Assembly (NCBI RefSeq): GCF_000760735.1
Contig: NZ_JMEX01000008.1
Span: forward strand, 714,018-778,017
DNA: 64,000 nt
Direction: 5' to 3'
Origin: Rhodococcoides fascians A44A
GTDB taxonomy: Bacteria; Actinomycetota; Actinomycetes; Mycobacteriales; Mycobacteriaceae
The notes beneath the pieces are model-generated. The model saw only the letters and a program-made list of their open reading frames with translations, ran no database searches and was not told where the DNA came from. The translations under genes and the position numbers were made by a program. This document shows, piece by piece, positions 1-9,018 of this stretch. Numbering within the stretch: the first letter of the stretch is position 1; every line of letters begins with the position of its first letter.

Positions 1-597
1 CTCGCACTGTCCGCGTGCGGCGCAGGCCAGATCTCGCAGACGGCGACGCAGGTGTCCGCCGTCAACGGAAACTCCGCCGACATCGGTGACATCTCGCTGC
101 GCAACGTTCACGTCGTCTACCCGCAGACCGAGGAGTACTCGATCGAGGCAGGCGGCAAGGTGGAGCTCGGATTCATCGCCGTCAACAACAGCCCTGCAAA
201 CGCAGACACTCTGACGCGCATCTCCACGACAGCGGCGTCGTCGATCACCGTCGGCGAAGAGCCGGGTGGAACCGAGATCGCACCGCTGACTGCACTCGGC
301 GCCGGTACGCCCGTGGACAACGAGGCCACCAACCCCGACATTCCGCTTCAGTTCATCGTCGTCGAGCTCAACGGCATCGGCGAGGAAGTTCGTCCGGGCT
401 TGACCGTTCCGATCACCTTCACCTTCGAAGACGCGGGCGACGTGGAGCTTCTCGTTCCCGTCGATGCCGGTCAGGTCCTCGAGCGCAACATCTCCGAGAA
501 GTCCCCCGTCGAGGCGGAGCTGCACGGCGAAGCTGCGGAAGCCGAGCAGAGCGTCGTCGAGACCGAGGTCGAAGAAGGCGCGGACGGGAACAACTGA
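1..597 (+). CDS. lpqE: LpqE-like lipoprotein (5' end cut by window)
   Basis: The window opens inside the gene, in frame at base 1. The first visible residues are the end of a lipoprotein signal peptide with lipobox L-S-A-C (Cys codon at 16-18). The mature protein would be about 193 aa, exported and lipid-anchored. Its start, CGAGQISQTATQVSAVNGN, closely resembles the mature start of mycobacterial LpqE. Placement just upstream of radA and disA is the same as in M. tuberculosis (lpqE-radA-disA). The middle is a beta-rich domain of unknown function; the last 35 residues are unusually Glu-rich. The start codon lies outside the window. The name is well supported; the biochemical role is not known to me. 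Confidence 0.85.
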   Translation, partial: LALSACGAGQISQTATQVSAVNGNSADIGDISLRNVHVVYPQTEEYSIEAGGKVELGFIAVNNSPANADTLTRISTTAASSITVGEEPGGTEIAPLTALGAGTPVDNEATNPDIPLQFIVVELNGIGEEVRPGLTVPITFTFEDAGDVELLVPVDAGQVLERNISEKSPVEAELHGEAAEAEQSVVETEVEEGADGNN

Positions 598-641
598 TCT
601 TCGACGCATTCGATGTCGGTGGTCACCTCTAGTCTTCTCCC

Positions 642-2051
642 GTGGCCAAACTGAAGTCCAACTACCGCTGTTCGGCCTGCCATCACACCGTCGCCAAATG
701 GGTGGGGCGCTGCCCGGAGTGCGGTAGCTGGGGTTCGATGGACGAGGCCACGGTCCTCGCACCCGTCGCCACCCGAGCAGGCGCGTCCGGCCTCGGGGCC
801 GGAAACACACGGTCGACGCTAGCGCCGATGATCCCGACGTCGCCCGCTGCCGCGATCACCCAGATCAGCAGCACGACGTCCCAGGCCAATTCCACCGGCA
901 TCAGCGAGTTCGACCGGGTTCTCGGTGGCGGCCTCGTTCCCGGATCCGTCGTACTTCTCGCGGGCGAGCCGGGCGTCGGAAAATCGACGCTGCTCCTCGA
1001 GGTCGTCCATCGGTGGGCACGAACGGGTGAGGACAGACGCGCCCTGTACGTCACGGGTGAGGAGTCCGCCGGGCAGGTACGTCTGCGTGCCGACCGCACC
1101 GGGGCTGTCCACGAGCGTGTGTTCCTCGCCGCCGAATCGGACCTCGCCACGGTGTTCGGGCACGTGGAGCAAGTCAAGCCCAGCCTGCTCATCGTCGACT
1201 CGGTACAGACGATGCTCGCCGCCGACGTCGACGGAGTCATCGGCGGCGTCACCCAGGTACGCGCCATCACCAGTGCATTGACCTCGCTCGCCAAGACGAC
1301 CGGAGTCGCGGTACTGCTCATCGGTCACGTCACGAAGGACGGCGCGGTGGCCGGACCGAGGTCCCTCGAACACCTCGTCGACGTCGTCCTCCACTTCGAA
1401 GGCGACAAACACTCCACCCTGCGGATGATCCGAGGCGTCAAGAACCGATTCGGCGCATCCGACGAGGTCGGCTGCTTCGAACTCCGCGAGACGGGCATCG
1501 TCGGCATCTCCGACCCATCCGGGCTGTTCCTGCACCACCGGACGGAGTCCGTCGCAGGCACGGCGGTCACCGTCACCATGGACGGCAAGCGCCCCCTGCT
1601 CGCCGAACTGCAGGCACTCGTCGTCGAGACACACATGCCGTCACCGAGACGGGCCGTCAGCGGCCTCGACTCCGCCCGCGTCGCAATGATCCTCGCGGTC
1701 CTCGAGAAACACTGCGGCCTCAAGATCGCCAAGTGCGAGGTCTACGCCGCCACGGTCGGAGGTATGAAAACCACCGAACCCGCCGTGGACCTTGCCCTCG
1801 CCGCCGCCGTCGCATCCGGCGTCAACAACGTGCCACTCGATCCCGGCCTCGTCATCCTGGGCGAAGTCGGCCTCGCAGGCGAGATCCGCCGCGTGTCCGG
1901 CCTCGGCAGAAGACTCGCCGAAGCGGCACGCCTCGGCTTCACCCACGCCATCACGCCTCCACACGACGACCCGATGCCCGCCGGAATGAAAGTCAGAACA
2001 GTCACCAACCTCGCCGACGCCCTGACCTCCGTCCGTCCCCGCTCTCGCTAG
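642..2051 (+). CDS. radA: DNA repair protein RadA (Sms)
   Basis: 469-aa RecA-family ATPase that acts in recombinational repair by driving branch migration at D-loops. An N-terminal four-Cys zinc finger is visible (C10, C13, C24, C27), followed by Walker [10 protein letters not shown] (108-116), the RadA-specific KNRFG motif (267-271) and a C-terminal Lon-protease-like domain (about 285-460). The length is normal for the family. GTG start 44 bases after the lpqE stop. disA follows on the same strand; RadA is reported to restrain DisA in mycobacteria, so the pairing is functional as well as syntenic. Confidence 0.97.
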   Translation: MAKLKSNYRCSACHHTVAKWVGRCPECGSWGSMDEATVLAPVATRAGASGLGAGNTRSTLAPMIPTSPAAAITQISSTTSQANSTGISEFDRVLGGGLVPGSVVLLAGEPGVGKSTLLLEVVHRWARTGEDRRALYVTGEESAGQVRLRADRTGAVHERVFLAAESDLATVFGHVEQVKPSLLIVDSVQTMLAADVDGVIGGVTQVRAITSALTSLAKTTGVAVLLIGHVTKDGAVAGPRSLEHLVDVVLHFEGDKHSTLRMIRGVKNRFGASDEVGCFELRETGIVGISDPSGLFLHHRTESVAGTAVTVTMDGKRPLLAELQALVVETHMPSPRRAVSGLDSARVAMILAVLEKHCGLKIAKCEVYAATVGGMKTTEPAVDLALAAAVASGVNNVPLDPGLVILGEVGLAGEIRRVSGLGRRLAEAARLGFTHAITPPHDDPMPAGMKVRTVTNLADALTSVRPRSR

Positions 2052-2064
2052 TCAGCACGCAAAT

Positions 2065-2130
2065 TCGGGTCATTCCGCGGGCTCCACTCCCGCATAATCG
2101 GGTCATTCCGCAGGCTCCACTCCCGCTCAC
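2065..2130 (+). repeat. Two tandem copies of 33-bp palindromic repeat (locus A)
   Basis: Two 33-bp units (2065-2097 and 2098-2130) in the radA-disA gap. Each carries GTCATTCC followed by a hairpin core. Copy 1 has GCGGG-CTCCACT-CCCGC, a perfect 5-bp stem; copy 2 has GCAGG-CTCCACT-CCCGC, with one mismatch. The same unit occurs at 20117-20188, 21998-22086 and 54606-54671, and as a decayed single copy at 45064-45081. Here it is intergenic, 14 bases after the radA stop. Confidence 0.9.
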
Positions 2131-2200
2131 GTAACCTCTTTCCTGCAGGACACGCACCACCCCTGCATCCGTGAACGCCGACATCGACGAGGGGATGAGC

Positions 2201-3298
2201 ATGACCGACTCGACACGCGGCGAGCCGACGTCCCCTGTTCTCCGGGAGACCATTGCCCGCCTTGCCCCCGGCACTGCTCTCCGTGACGGGCTCGAGCGCA
2301 TCCTGCGAGGCCGTACCGGCGGGTTGATCGTGCTCGGCTACGACGACGAAGTGGAAGCCATCTGCGACGGCGGATTCGAGTTGGACGTCGAGTTCGCCCC
2401 GACGAGACTGCGAGAACTGTCGAAGATGGACGGCGCCGTCGTGTTGTCGACCGACGGCAAGCGGATCGTGCGGTCCAACGTTCAGCTGGTGCCCGACCAC
2501 AAGATCCCCACCGTGGAATCCGGTACGCGGCACCGCGCAGCGGAACGGACCGCGATGCAGACCGGCTACCCGGTCGTCTCCGTCAGCCAGTCGATGAGCA
2601 TCGTCAGCGTCTACGTCGCCGGTATCCGGCATGTCGTCGAAGGTTCCGCGACGATTCAATCGCGCGCCAACCAGGCCGTCGCGACTCTCGAACGCTACAA
2701 AGCGCGTCTCGACGACAACACCCGGCAACTGTCGGTCGTCGAGATCGAGGATTTCGTGACCCTGCGGGACGCGTTGACCGTCGCGCAGCGGCTCGAGATG
2801 GTGCGACGCGTGTCGGTGGAGATCGAACAGAACGTTCTCGAACTCGGCACGGACGGAAGGCAATTGGCGCTGCAGCTGGAGGAGCTGCTCGGCGACAACG
2901 ACATCGACCGTCAACTCGTCGTCCGGGACTACCTGGCAGGCACGGAACCTGCGGGCACGGCAGCGGTCGAGCGTGCGCTCGGCGCTCTGGACAAGCTGAC
3001 CGACGTCGACCTTCTCGACCTGACGACGTTGGCGCGTGCGTTCGGCTATCCCGCGACGATCGAGGCCCTCGACACTCCGATGAGCCCGCGCGGCTACCGG
3101 GTACTGACGCGGGTACCGCGTCTGCAGTTCAGCCAGATCCACCGTCTGGTCGCATCCTTCGGCACTCTGCAGGGGCTTCTCGCGGCCACCGCCGCCGACC
3201 TGCAATCGGTCGAGGGCATCGGCGGCCTCTGGGCCCGGCACATCCGAGAAGGCCTGTCGCGCCTGGCCGAATCGTCCATCGCGGGGCCGTTCGACTGA
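2201..3298 (+). CDS. disA: Diadenylate cyclase DisA (c-di-AMP synthase, DNA integrity scanning)
   Basis: Makes cyclic di-AMP from two ATP. With the chosen ATG the protein has 365 aa. The DAC domain shows D77-G78-A79 and R110-H111-R112, the two catalytic motifs. A helical linker follows, then a C-terminal RuvA-like helix-hairpin-helix DNA-binding domain (about 300-355, including [19 protein letters not shown]). An upstream in-frame GTG at 2171 exists, but GAGGGG at 2189-2194 is well spaced only for the ATG at 2201, and the shorter product matches the mycobacterial protein better. Convergent with the membrane protein gene that ends 3 bases downstream. Confidence 0.96.
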   Translation: MTDSTRGEPTSPVLRETIARLAPGTALRDGLERILRGRTGGLIVLGYDDEVEAICDGGFELDVEFAPTRLRELSKMDGAVVLSTDGKRIVRSNVQLVPDHKIPTVESGTRHRAAERTAMQTGYPVVSVSQSMSIVSVYVAGIRHVVEGSATIQSRANQAVATLERYKARLDDNTRQLSVVEIEDFVTLRDALTVAQRLEMVRRVSVEIEQNVLELGTDGRQLALQLEELLGDNDIDRQLVVRDYLAGTEPAGTAAVERALGALDKLTDVDLLDLTTLARAFGYPATIEALDTPMSPRGYRVLTRVPRLQFSQIHRLVASFGTLQGLLAATAADLQSVEGIGGLWARHIREGLSRLAESSIAGPFD

Positions 3299-3301
3299 CG
3301 T

Positions 3302-4042
3302 CTAGGTGGTGATGTTGAACGGTTCCGGCGAGCTGCGCAGTTCACCGAGCTGGGCGATCACCTTGTAGGAACCGGCGCCGACGGGGACGCGTTCTTCACC
3401 GCAACCGGGAACCGAGTTGGTTCCCGACCACTTGACCGTGAACCCTGCCTGCTCACCCGGCTTGAAGGACCGCAGGTCCGACTGGGCGTCCGGGAAGCAG
3501 TCGGTGTTGGACCAGATTCGCTGATCGTCGAGGGTGAACACCAGAGCCTGCTGCAGACCGGCACCGACGTCACGTTGGCATTCCGTCGAGCTGATGTTGG
3601 TGATGACGACGGTGAATCCTGGCTCTTCGCCGACTCGGTACGTCGCCTTGTCCGGCGTCGCCTTGATCGCGAGACTCTGATCCGCGCACTGGTTGGAGGC
3701 CACCGGGAGATCCGCAGCGGGAGCAGCGGAGGTTCCCGAGGCTCCCGACGACGCGGGAGCGCCGCCGCCGGAGCCACCGGATCCTCCCGAACCGCCGGAC
3801 CCACCCGAGCCGCCGTCCGATGCGGACGCCTGCTGCTGAGAACTCGTCGACGACGGGGCCGTGGTCGAGGGGCTTGCGCTCGACACGACACCCGCCGGTT
3901 GGGTCTGCTGATCGTCCTCACCGCCACCGAGCGAGCTGATGAACCACACGATCAAACCGAGCACGACGACGGCAGCACCGATGGCGAGTGCGCGACGACG
4001 CCAATAGATTTCGGGAGGCAGCGGCCCGGTTGGTTGCAACAC
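3302..4042 (-). CDS. Single-pass membrane protein with Ser/Gly linker and Ig-like extracellular domain
   Basis: 246 aa. It has a short cytoplasmic N-terminus, one transmembrane segment at about 17-36 (ALAIGAAVVVLGLIVWFIS), a low-complexity Thr/Ser/Gly linker (about 45-105, with repeated GGSGGSGGSGG) and a conserved beta-sandwich-like domain (about 110-245) with three or four Cys that could form disulfides. Position between disA and canB is that of Rv3587c, a conserved membrane protein of unknown function. GTG start with only a weak Shine-Dalgarno. Function unknown; topology is inferred from hydrophobicity. Confidence 0.85.
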   Translation of the reverse strand: MLQPTGPLPPEIYWRRRALAIGAAVVVLGLIVWFISSLGGGEDDQQTQPAGVVSSASPSTTAPSSTSSQQQASASDGGSGGSGGSGGSGGSGGGAPASSGASGTSAAPAADLPVASNQCADQSLAIKATPDKATYRVGEEPGFTVVITNISSTECQRDVGAGLQQALVFTLDDQRIWSNTDCFPDAQSDLRSFKPGEQAGFTVKWSGTNSVPGCGEERVPVGAGSYKVIAQLGELRSSPEPFNITT

Positions 4043-4119
4043 AGAACTACCGTAATTGGCGGTAGCTCAGCCATCCCGCAAGCACATACGGCGTGTCGCG
4101 TCGGACCTGGGTATTTACG

Positions 4120-4743
4120 TCAGGGCTTCTCGCCGATGTCGCCGATGACCTCTCGCAATCGCGCACTTCCCTCGGACAACTTGTAGGTCAATCCGACGAT
4201 GGCGGCATCACCCGATTCGACTTTCTCCGCGATGATTCGGGAGCGCTGCATGAGCAGGTTGCCCGTTTCCTCGACGTGGCGGGCCATGAAATCGTCGACG
4301 TCGGTGTAGCCGTCGCGCCTGGCCGACAGGACCGACGGGGTGACGCGTTCGACGACGTCGCGGATGTAGCCGCCGGGGATGTCGCCGGAATCGAGTGCGT
4401 CCGTGGTGGCCCTGACGGCGCCGCACTTGTCGTGTCCGAGGACGACGATGAGGTGCGCACCGAGCACGGCTACGCCGTATTCGATCGAGCCGAGCACGGA
4501 CGAGTCGACGGTGTGGCCGGCGGTGCGCACGACGAACATGTCCCCGAGGCCCTGATCGAAGATGATCTCGGCGGCGACGCGAGAGTCCGCGCAACCGAAC
4601 AGAATTGCGCGGGGGCTCTGGCCGTCGGCGAGTCTGGTGCGGTCCTCGATACCCTGACTGGGATGCAGGGGGGCGCCGGCGACGAAACGCTGGTTACCCT
4701 CTTTGAGAGACTTCCATGCTGATGCTGGGTTGGAGGCAGGCAT
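4120..4743 (-). CDS. canB: Beta-class carbonic anhydrase
   Basis: 207-aa zinc enzyme that interconverts CO2 and bicarbonate in the cytoplasm. The zinc and active-site residues C51-x-D53-x-R55 (FGCADSRVAAE) and H104-x2-C107 (VLGHDKCGAV) are all present, at the same numbers as in M. tuberculosis CanB (Rv3588c). An ATG at 4752 would add three residues (MTY). I chose the ATG at 4743 because MPASNPASAWKSLKEGN then aligns with the mycobacterial N-terminus and length. Flanked by the Rv3587c-like gene and mutY, as in mycobacteria. Confidence 0.96.
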   Translation of the reverse strand: MPASNPASAWKSLKEGNQRFVAGAPLHPSQGIEDRTRLADGQSPRAILFGCADSRVAAEIIFDQGLGDMFVVRTAGHTVDSSVLGSIEYGVAVLGAHLIVVLGHDKCGAVRATTDALDSGDIPGGYIRDVVERVTPSVLSARRDGYTDVDDFMARHVEETGNLLMQRSRIIAEKVESGDAAIVGLTYKLSEGSARLREVIGDIGEKP

Positions 4744-4847
4744 GTAAGTCATTGTGCATGGGTCGACGATTACCGGCGAGTCAGGTTCCCTCGCCGGTCC
4801 CGGACGGCCACCGGACCGTCGCGCGGACGAAAGGCTGTTGAGGACAC

Positions 4848-5723
4848 GTGCCCATCGATACGGCAGCGTTGCTGAGCTGGTTCGATGCCGAGGAGCGGGA
4901 TCTGCCGTGGCGTCGGCCCGGAGTGACTGCCTGGCAGATACTGATGAGCGAGATCATGCTCCAGCAGACACCGGTCTCTCGCGTGGCTCCGATCTGGGAG
5001 GAGTGGGTTCGGAAGTGGCCCGTTCCGTCGAAGATGGCGGCGTCGTCGCAGGCCGAGGTTCTGCGGGCCTGGGGCAAGCTCGGCTATCCGCGTCGGGCTC
5101 TGCGGTTGCACGAATGCGCGTCGGTCCTGGCATCCGAGCACGGTGACGTGGTGCCCGACGACGTCGACACTCTCCTGGGGTTGCCCGGCATCGGCGCGTA
5201 CACCGCGCGTGCGGTGGCCTGTTTCGCCTACGGTCGGCGAGTTCCGGTCGTCGACACCAATGTTCGTCGTGTCGTCGCCCGTGCTGTGCACGGCGAGGCG
5301 GAGCCGGGGAATCCGTCGACGACGCGTGATCTCGCGGACGTGGACGCCCTGCTCCCCCGCCCGAAGGCTCGCGCGGCGCGGTACTCGGCGGCGTTGATGG
5401 AACTCGGCGCGTTGATCTGCACGGCGAAGAACCCGGCCTGCCTGTTGTGTCCGCTGCCGAAGTGCTCGTGGATCGACGCGGGGAGACCGGCGTACACAGG
5501 TCCGGTCAAGAAGGTGCAGAAGTTCGCCGGCACCGATCGACAGGTGCGCGGAAAGCTGATGTCCGTGCTGCGGGAGAGTCCCGGCCCGGTGGAACGGGCG
5601 CAGTTGGACATCGTGTGGCTCACCGATCCCGGTCAGCGCGACAGGGCGCTGGATTCGCTGCTGCTCGACGGTCTGGTCGAGCAGACCGAGTCCGGTCTGT
5701 TCTGTCTGGCGGGCGAGGGCTGA
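4848..5723 (+). CDS. mutY: A/G-specific adenine DNA glycosylase MutY
   Basis: 291 aa. It removes adenine mispaired with 8-oxoguanine. Visible features: WRRPGVTAWQILMSEIMLQQT with catalytic Glu35, the helix-hairpin-helix LPGIGAYTA (112-120) followed by catalytic Asp136 (VVDTNVRR), and the [4Fe-4S] loop C191-x6-C198-x2-C201-x4-C206. The last spacing is one residue shorter than in E. coli MutY; the M. tuberculosis protein, as I recall it, shares this. The C-terminal MutT-like 8-oxoG domain is short, as usual in actinobacteria. GTG start preceded by GTTGAGGAC. Confidence 0.96.
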   Translation: MPIDTAALLSWFDAEERDLPWRRPGVTAWQILMSEIMLQQTPVSRVAPIWEEWVRKWPVPSKMAASSQAEVLRAWGKLGYPRRALRLHECASVLASEHGDVVPDDVDTLLGLPGIGAYTARAVACFAYGRRVPVVDTNVRRVVARAVHGEAEPGNPSTTRDLADVDALLPRPKARAARYSAALMELGALICTAKNPACLLCPLPKCSWIDAGRPAYTGPVKKVQKFAGTDRQVRGKLMSVLRESPGPVERAQLDIVWLTDPGQRDRALDSLLLDGLVEQTESGLFCLAGEG

Positions 5724-6539
5724 TCAGCGCAGGAAGTCCGCCAGGACCTTGTTGACGACGTCCGGCCGTTCGAGGTAGCCGAAATGCCCGGTGTCCGGGA
5801 TCTCCTCGTAGCGCGCTCCCGGAATTGCCTGTGCGACTTCACGGCTGAGGTGCGCCGGGATCAATCGGTCGTCGGCGAATCCGATGACCAGCGACTTCGC
5901 GGTGATCTTGCGATACGCCGTCAGCCGCTCGGTGCCCGCGCGCATCTCCAGACCGATCTGTGCGCGTCGGCCCGCAGTCGGCTGCCCACCCGAGAATTCC
6001 AGCACGGCAAGCCAATCCGCGATCGCTTGCTCGTTCCGCAGCGTTGCGGGCGAGAAGTTGTTCATCGCGGTCATCGCCGCACGGTAGGACGCGGGGAGCG
6101 TGATCCCGGCGTCGTACAGATCGCGTTCGGCCTGCGACCACGCCTTCTGCATCGTCGACGACCGCCCGTACGTCGCCATCATCACGGCGTGGGAGACGAG
6201 GTCGGGGCGGGCGAGCGCGAGTTCCTGCGTGACGCGCGCCCCCATCGACGTACCGACGACGCGTGCTCGCATGCCACCGAGATGCTCGATCAGCGCGGCC
6301 GTGTCGGCGACGAGGTCGTCGAGCATCATGGACCGGCCGGCCTCGAACGACGGCGAAACACCCCGGTTGTCGAACGTGACGACCCGAAAACCGGCCGTCA
6401 CCAGCGCGGGCACCTGATGCGCCTTCCACACTCGCCCCGGGCTGCCGGTTCCCATCACCAGGACCACGAGGGGGCCGGAGCCCGTGACCTCGTAGTCGAT
6501 TTCGATTCCGTTGAGCTTCGCCGACGACATTCGCGTCAT
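5724..6539 (-). CDS. Alpha/beta-hydrolase
   Basis: 271-aa cytoplasmic alpha/beta-hydrolase-fold protein. The nucleophile elbow G-T-S98-M-G lies in VVGTSMGARVTQELA, a lid region follows, and the catalytic His is in DTGHFGYLERPD near the C-terminus. The substrate cannot be read from sequence. The ATG at 6539 overlaps the stop of the upstream hydrolase gene by ATGA, so the two are translationally coupled. Its stop abuts the convergent mutY stop with no gap. Confidence 0.9.
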   Translation of the reverse strand: MTRMSSAKLNGIEIDYEVTGSGPLVVLVMGTGSPGRVWKAHQVPALVTAGFRVVTFDNRGVSPSFEAGRSMMLDDLVADTAALIEHLGGMRARVVGTSMGARVTQELALARPDLVSHAVMMATYGRSSTMQKAWSQAERDLYDAGITLPASYRAAMTAMNNFSPATLRNEQAIADWLAVLEFSGGQPTAGRRAQIGLEMRAGTERLTAYRKITAKSLVIGFADDRLIPAHLSREVAQAIPGARYEEIPDTGHFGYLERPDVVNKVLADFLR

Positions 6540-7273
6540 CGTAGTGCGGTCAGGAAGCTCGTCACCGCCTCCTGGTAGATCTGCGGGGACTCGTCGTGGA
6601 TCAGATGGGCCGCGCCGGGCACGAACACGTACTCGGACTTCGGGTTCCGCGCGTGCATCTCCGCCATCTGCCCGTCGGGTGTGATCCCGAACTCACCTTC
6701 GAGAAGCAACGACGGCACGTCGACGGCTTCCCATTCCGCCCAGAAGTCCCGCCTTCCCCATTCCGACGAGATGGCCTCGAACGTCGAAACCTCACCGTGC
6801 AGGTACCACCCGTCCTCCCGTCGGGTGAACGAATCCAGGAAGTATCGGCCCGCCACCTCCCCGAAGTAGTCGAGGACGGCGGCCTCCGTCGGAAACGGCT
6901 GCGGCCAGTTCCTGATCATCGCGGCCCAGGCGTCGGCCGTCCTGCCACGGAAGTCCGGCGCGATGTCCTCGACGACGAGGGCCGTCACCAGTTCCGGACG
7001 GGCAGCGGCCAGGCACCATCCGTGCAGGGAGCCCATCGAGTGGCCGATCACCGCCGCCCCGCCCAGCGTCTCGGCATGCGCCGCCAGATCCTCGACGAAG
7101 GCTTCGGTGGTCAATGTCGAGGGCGGCGGACGCCGGTGGCCCGGAGCGTCGTACGTATGGACGTGGCCGAGGGTGCGCAGCCAGGGAAGGGCGCGCCGCC
7201 ACGTCCCGGAGCTGCCCATGAGCCCGTGCAGCAGCAGGATCGGCGGGCCGTCTCCACCCTCGTCGTGCAGCAT
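6536..7273 (-). CDS. Alpha/beta-hydrolase (Rv3591c-like)
   Basis: 245-aa alpha/beta-hydrolase. LLLHGLMGSSGTW forms the oxyanion-hole HG motif, G-H-S79-M-G is the nucleophile elbow, and PGAAHLIHDESPQ carries the C-terminal His. The position between mutY and mhuD corresponds to Rv3591c in M. tuberculosis. First gene of a two-gene hydrolase unit; the downstream hydrolase starts inside its stop codon. Divergent from mhuD across 36 bases. Substrate unknown. Confidence 0.9.
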   Translation of the reverse strand: MLHDEGGDGPPILLLHGLMGSSGTWRRALPWLRTLGHVHTYDAPGHRRPPPSTLTTEAFVEDLAAHAETLGGAAVIGHSMGSLHGWCLAAARPELVTALVVEDIAPDFRGRTADAWAAMIRNWPQPFPTEAAVLDYFGEVAGRYFLDSFTRREDGWYLHGEVSTFEAISSEWGRRDFWAEWEAVDVPSLLLEGEFGITPDGQMAEMHARNPKSEYVFVPGAAHLIHDESPQIYQEAVTSFLTALR

Positions 7274-7309
7274 CGAGGACGATGGTAGCCGCGCAGGTAA
7301 TCTGGCGTC

Positions 7310-7618
7310 ATGGCTGTCGTCAAGATCAACGCAATCGAGGTTCCCGAGGGCGCTGGCCCCGAGCTGGAGAAGCGCTTCGCTGCACGAGCAGGTGCCGTCG
7401 AGGGTTCACCCGGCTTCCTCGGTTTCCAACTTCTCCGCCCCACCAAAGGCGAGGACCGCTACTTCGTCGTCACGCAGTGGGAGACCGAAGAGGCCTTCCA
7501 GCAGTGGGCGTCGGGACCTGCCAGGGCCGCTCATTCCGGTGAACGCGCGAAGCCGGTCGCCTCGGGGGCGTCACTGCTCGAATTCGAGGTCGTGCTGGAT
7601 GTGACTCCGGGGCGCTGA
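7310..7618 (+). CDS. mhuD: Heme-degrading monooxygenase MhuD
   Basis: 102-aa ABM-fold enzyme that cleaves heme and releases iron. It is nearly collinear with M. tuberculosis MhuD (Rv3592): VVKINAIEVP at the N-terminus and GASLLEFEVVLDV at the C-terminus. The diagnostic residues N7, W66 and heme ligand H75 are all at the expected numbers, which separates it from IsdG-type relatives. ATG start. Its last 48 bases overlap, antisense, the end of the GGDEF gene on the other strand, which is unusual for such a conserved gene. Confidence 0.96.
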   Translation: MAVVKINAIEVPEGAGPELEKRFAARAGAVEGSPGFLGFQLLRPTKGEDRYFVVTQWETEEAFQQWASGPARAAHSGERAKPVASGASLLEFEVVLDVTPGR

Positions 7619-8989
7619 GCCGTGCCGCGGGTCCGAGTGTCCGTGCACCGCGTACCCCGTCGTTCGTGATTTCTTCGCGGTGTACATCGCCGAGTCGGCG
7701 CGCCGGAACAGGTCGTCGGCATCGGCGGTGTAGTTCTCGTCCACCGCGATGCCGATGCTGGCCGCGACGGTGATGTCGAAGCCGTCGATTCCGAACGACA
7801 CTGCGAGTCCCTCGAGAATGCGCATCGCCACACCCACAGGATCGGGTCCAAGGTGCAGGACGACGAACTCGTCGCCGCCGAACCGCGACACGATGTCGCC
7901 CTGGTCGACGGCATCTGCCAGGAGAGTCGCCACGAACTGGAGCGCCCGGTCACCCACCGCGTGACCGAGGGTGTCGTTGATCATCTTGAAGTTGTCCAGG
8001 TCGACCACCAGAACCGCTATCGGACAAGGGTTCCCGTGGACCCTCACGTCTGCGATGCGCTGACGCACCAGCACCCTGTTGGCCAGACCGGTCAACGGAT
8101 CGTGCGCTATCCGACGACGCAGTTCCGTCTCCAGGTCCTGCCTGCGCATCGCCGCGGACACCACACCTGCGACCGTCTGCAGGTAGGCCAGCTCTCCGTC
8201 GCTGAATTCCCCTGACTCCGCGCTGTACACCGCGAGCACTCCCCACGGCTCATCCGATCCTTCGATGACCACGGCGGCGCCGCTGCGCACGCCTCGTGCC
8301 ACCATGAAATCCGTCGGGAATCTCGTTTCGGTGTCCCGGTCCGCGCACGTGACCGGAGCGTCGGAGCGCAACGCGAGTCCAGCATGCGACAAGCGCGACA
8401 ACGGAATTGCGGACGGCGGGGCGCTGGGACCGGAGTAGGACACGGCCAACAGTTCGGAGCGATCCGGAGCGCTCGGCTCGAAGACGACGGCACAGTCCAT
8501 CCCGGCGAGCGCCGCAGCAGCGTCGGTCGCCTCGGCGAGAATACGAGACCGACCGGCAGTCAACGCAGTTCGACTCAGGTCGGCGACCGTCCGCTGCTCA
8601 CGCGCGTGGGCAGCGGCGTCCGCGACGGCTTCGCGCAGGCGGCACTCGACGTCGAACCGTCCGCGAAGGTCGCGTGCGACGACGGCCACGACAGGCGTGC
8701 GAGCATGTCGTCCCGTGACGACGAACGCCGATACCCAGACAGGGATGTCGGCGCCCGAACGCACGTGCCGCAGGACACTGTCTCCGGTCCAGACGCCACC
8801 TGCACCGAGTGCCCGCAGGACTGGGTCGACATCTCCTGCGACACGCAGCGATTCCCTGAACTCGATGCCGGCCGCCCCGGCCCCGACGAGCCCCTGGGCG
8901 GCCGAATTGGCGTACGCCACATGACCGTCCGCGCCCCGCAGGTACATCGCGTCGGGCGAACGTTCGGCAATCGCGGCGAATTCTGCCAC
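7571..8989 (-). CDS. PAS-GAF-GGDEF diguanylate cyclase
   Basis: 472-aa cytoplasmic signalling protein. A PAS domain (about 1-115, SPDAMYLRGADGHVAYANSA), a coiled linker, a GAF domain (about 140-285) and a GGDEF domain (295-460) are visible. The active-site signature is RFGGDEFVV (GGDEF at 371-375), with DPLTGLANR and DLDNFKMINDTLGH, so cyclase activity is expected. The inhibitory RxxD site upstream of GGDEF is absent (DQGD). GTG start at 8989; the frame stays open further upstream, so the N-terminus may be a little longer. It lies 29 bases after the GGDEF-EAL gene stop and is probably co-transcribed with it. It overlaps the mhuD 3' end by 48 bases. Confidence 0.92.
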   Translation of the reverse strand: MAEFAAIAERSPDAMYLRGADGHVAYANSAAQGLVGAGAAGIEFRESLRVAGDVDPVLRALGAGGVWTGDSVLRHVRSGADIPVWVSAFVVTGRHARTPVVAVVARDLRGRFDVECRLREAVADAAAHAREQRTVADLSRTALTAGRSRILAEATDAAAALAGMDCAVVFEPSAPDRSELLAVSYSGPSAPPSAIPLSRLSHAGLALRSDAPVTCADRDTETRFPTDFMVARGVRSGAAVVIEGSDEPWGVLAVYSAESGEFSDGELAYLQTVAGVVSAAMRRQDLETELRRRIAHDPLTGLANRVLVRQRIADVRVHGNPCPIAVLVVDLDNFKMINDTLGHAVGDRALQFVATLLADAVDQGDIVSRFGGDEFVVLHLGPDPVGVAMRILEGLAVSFGIDGFDITVAASIGIAVDENYTADADDLFRRADSAMYTAKKSRTTGYAVHGHSDPRHGSAPRSHIQHDLEFEQ

Positions 8990-9018
8990 CCAGTCCGGGA
9001 CCTGTGGCTCCTCGATGT

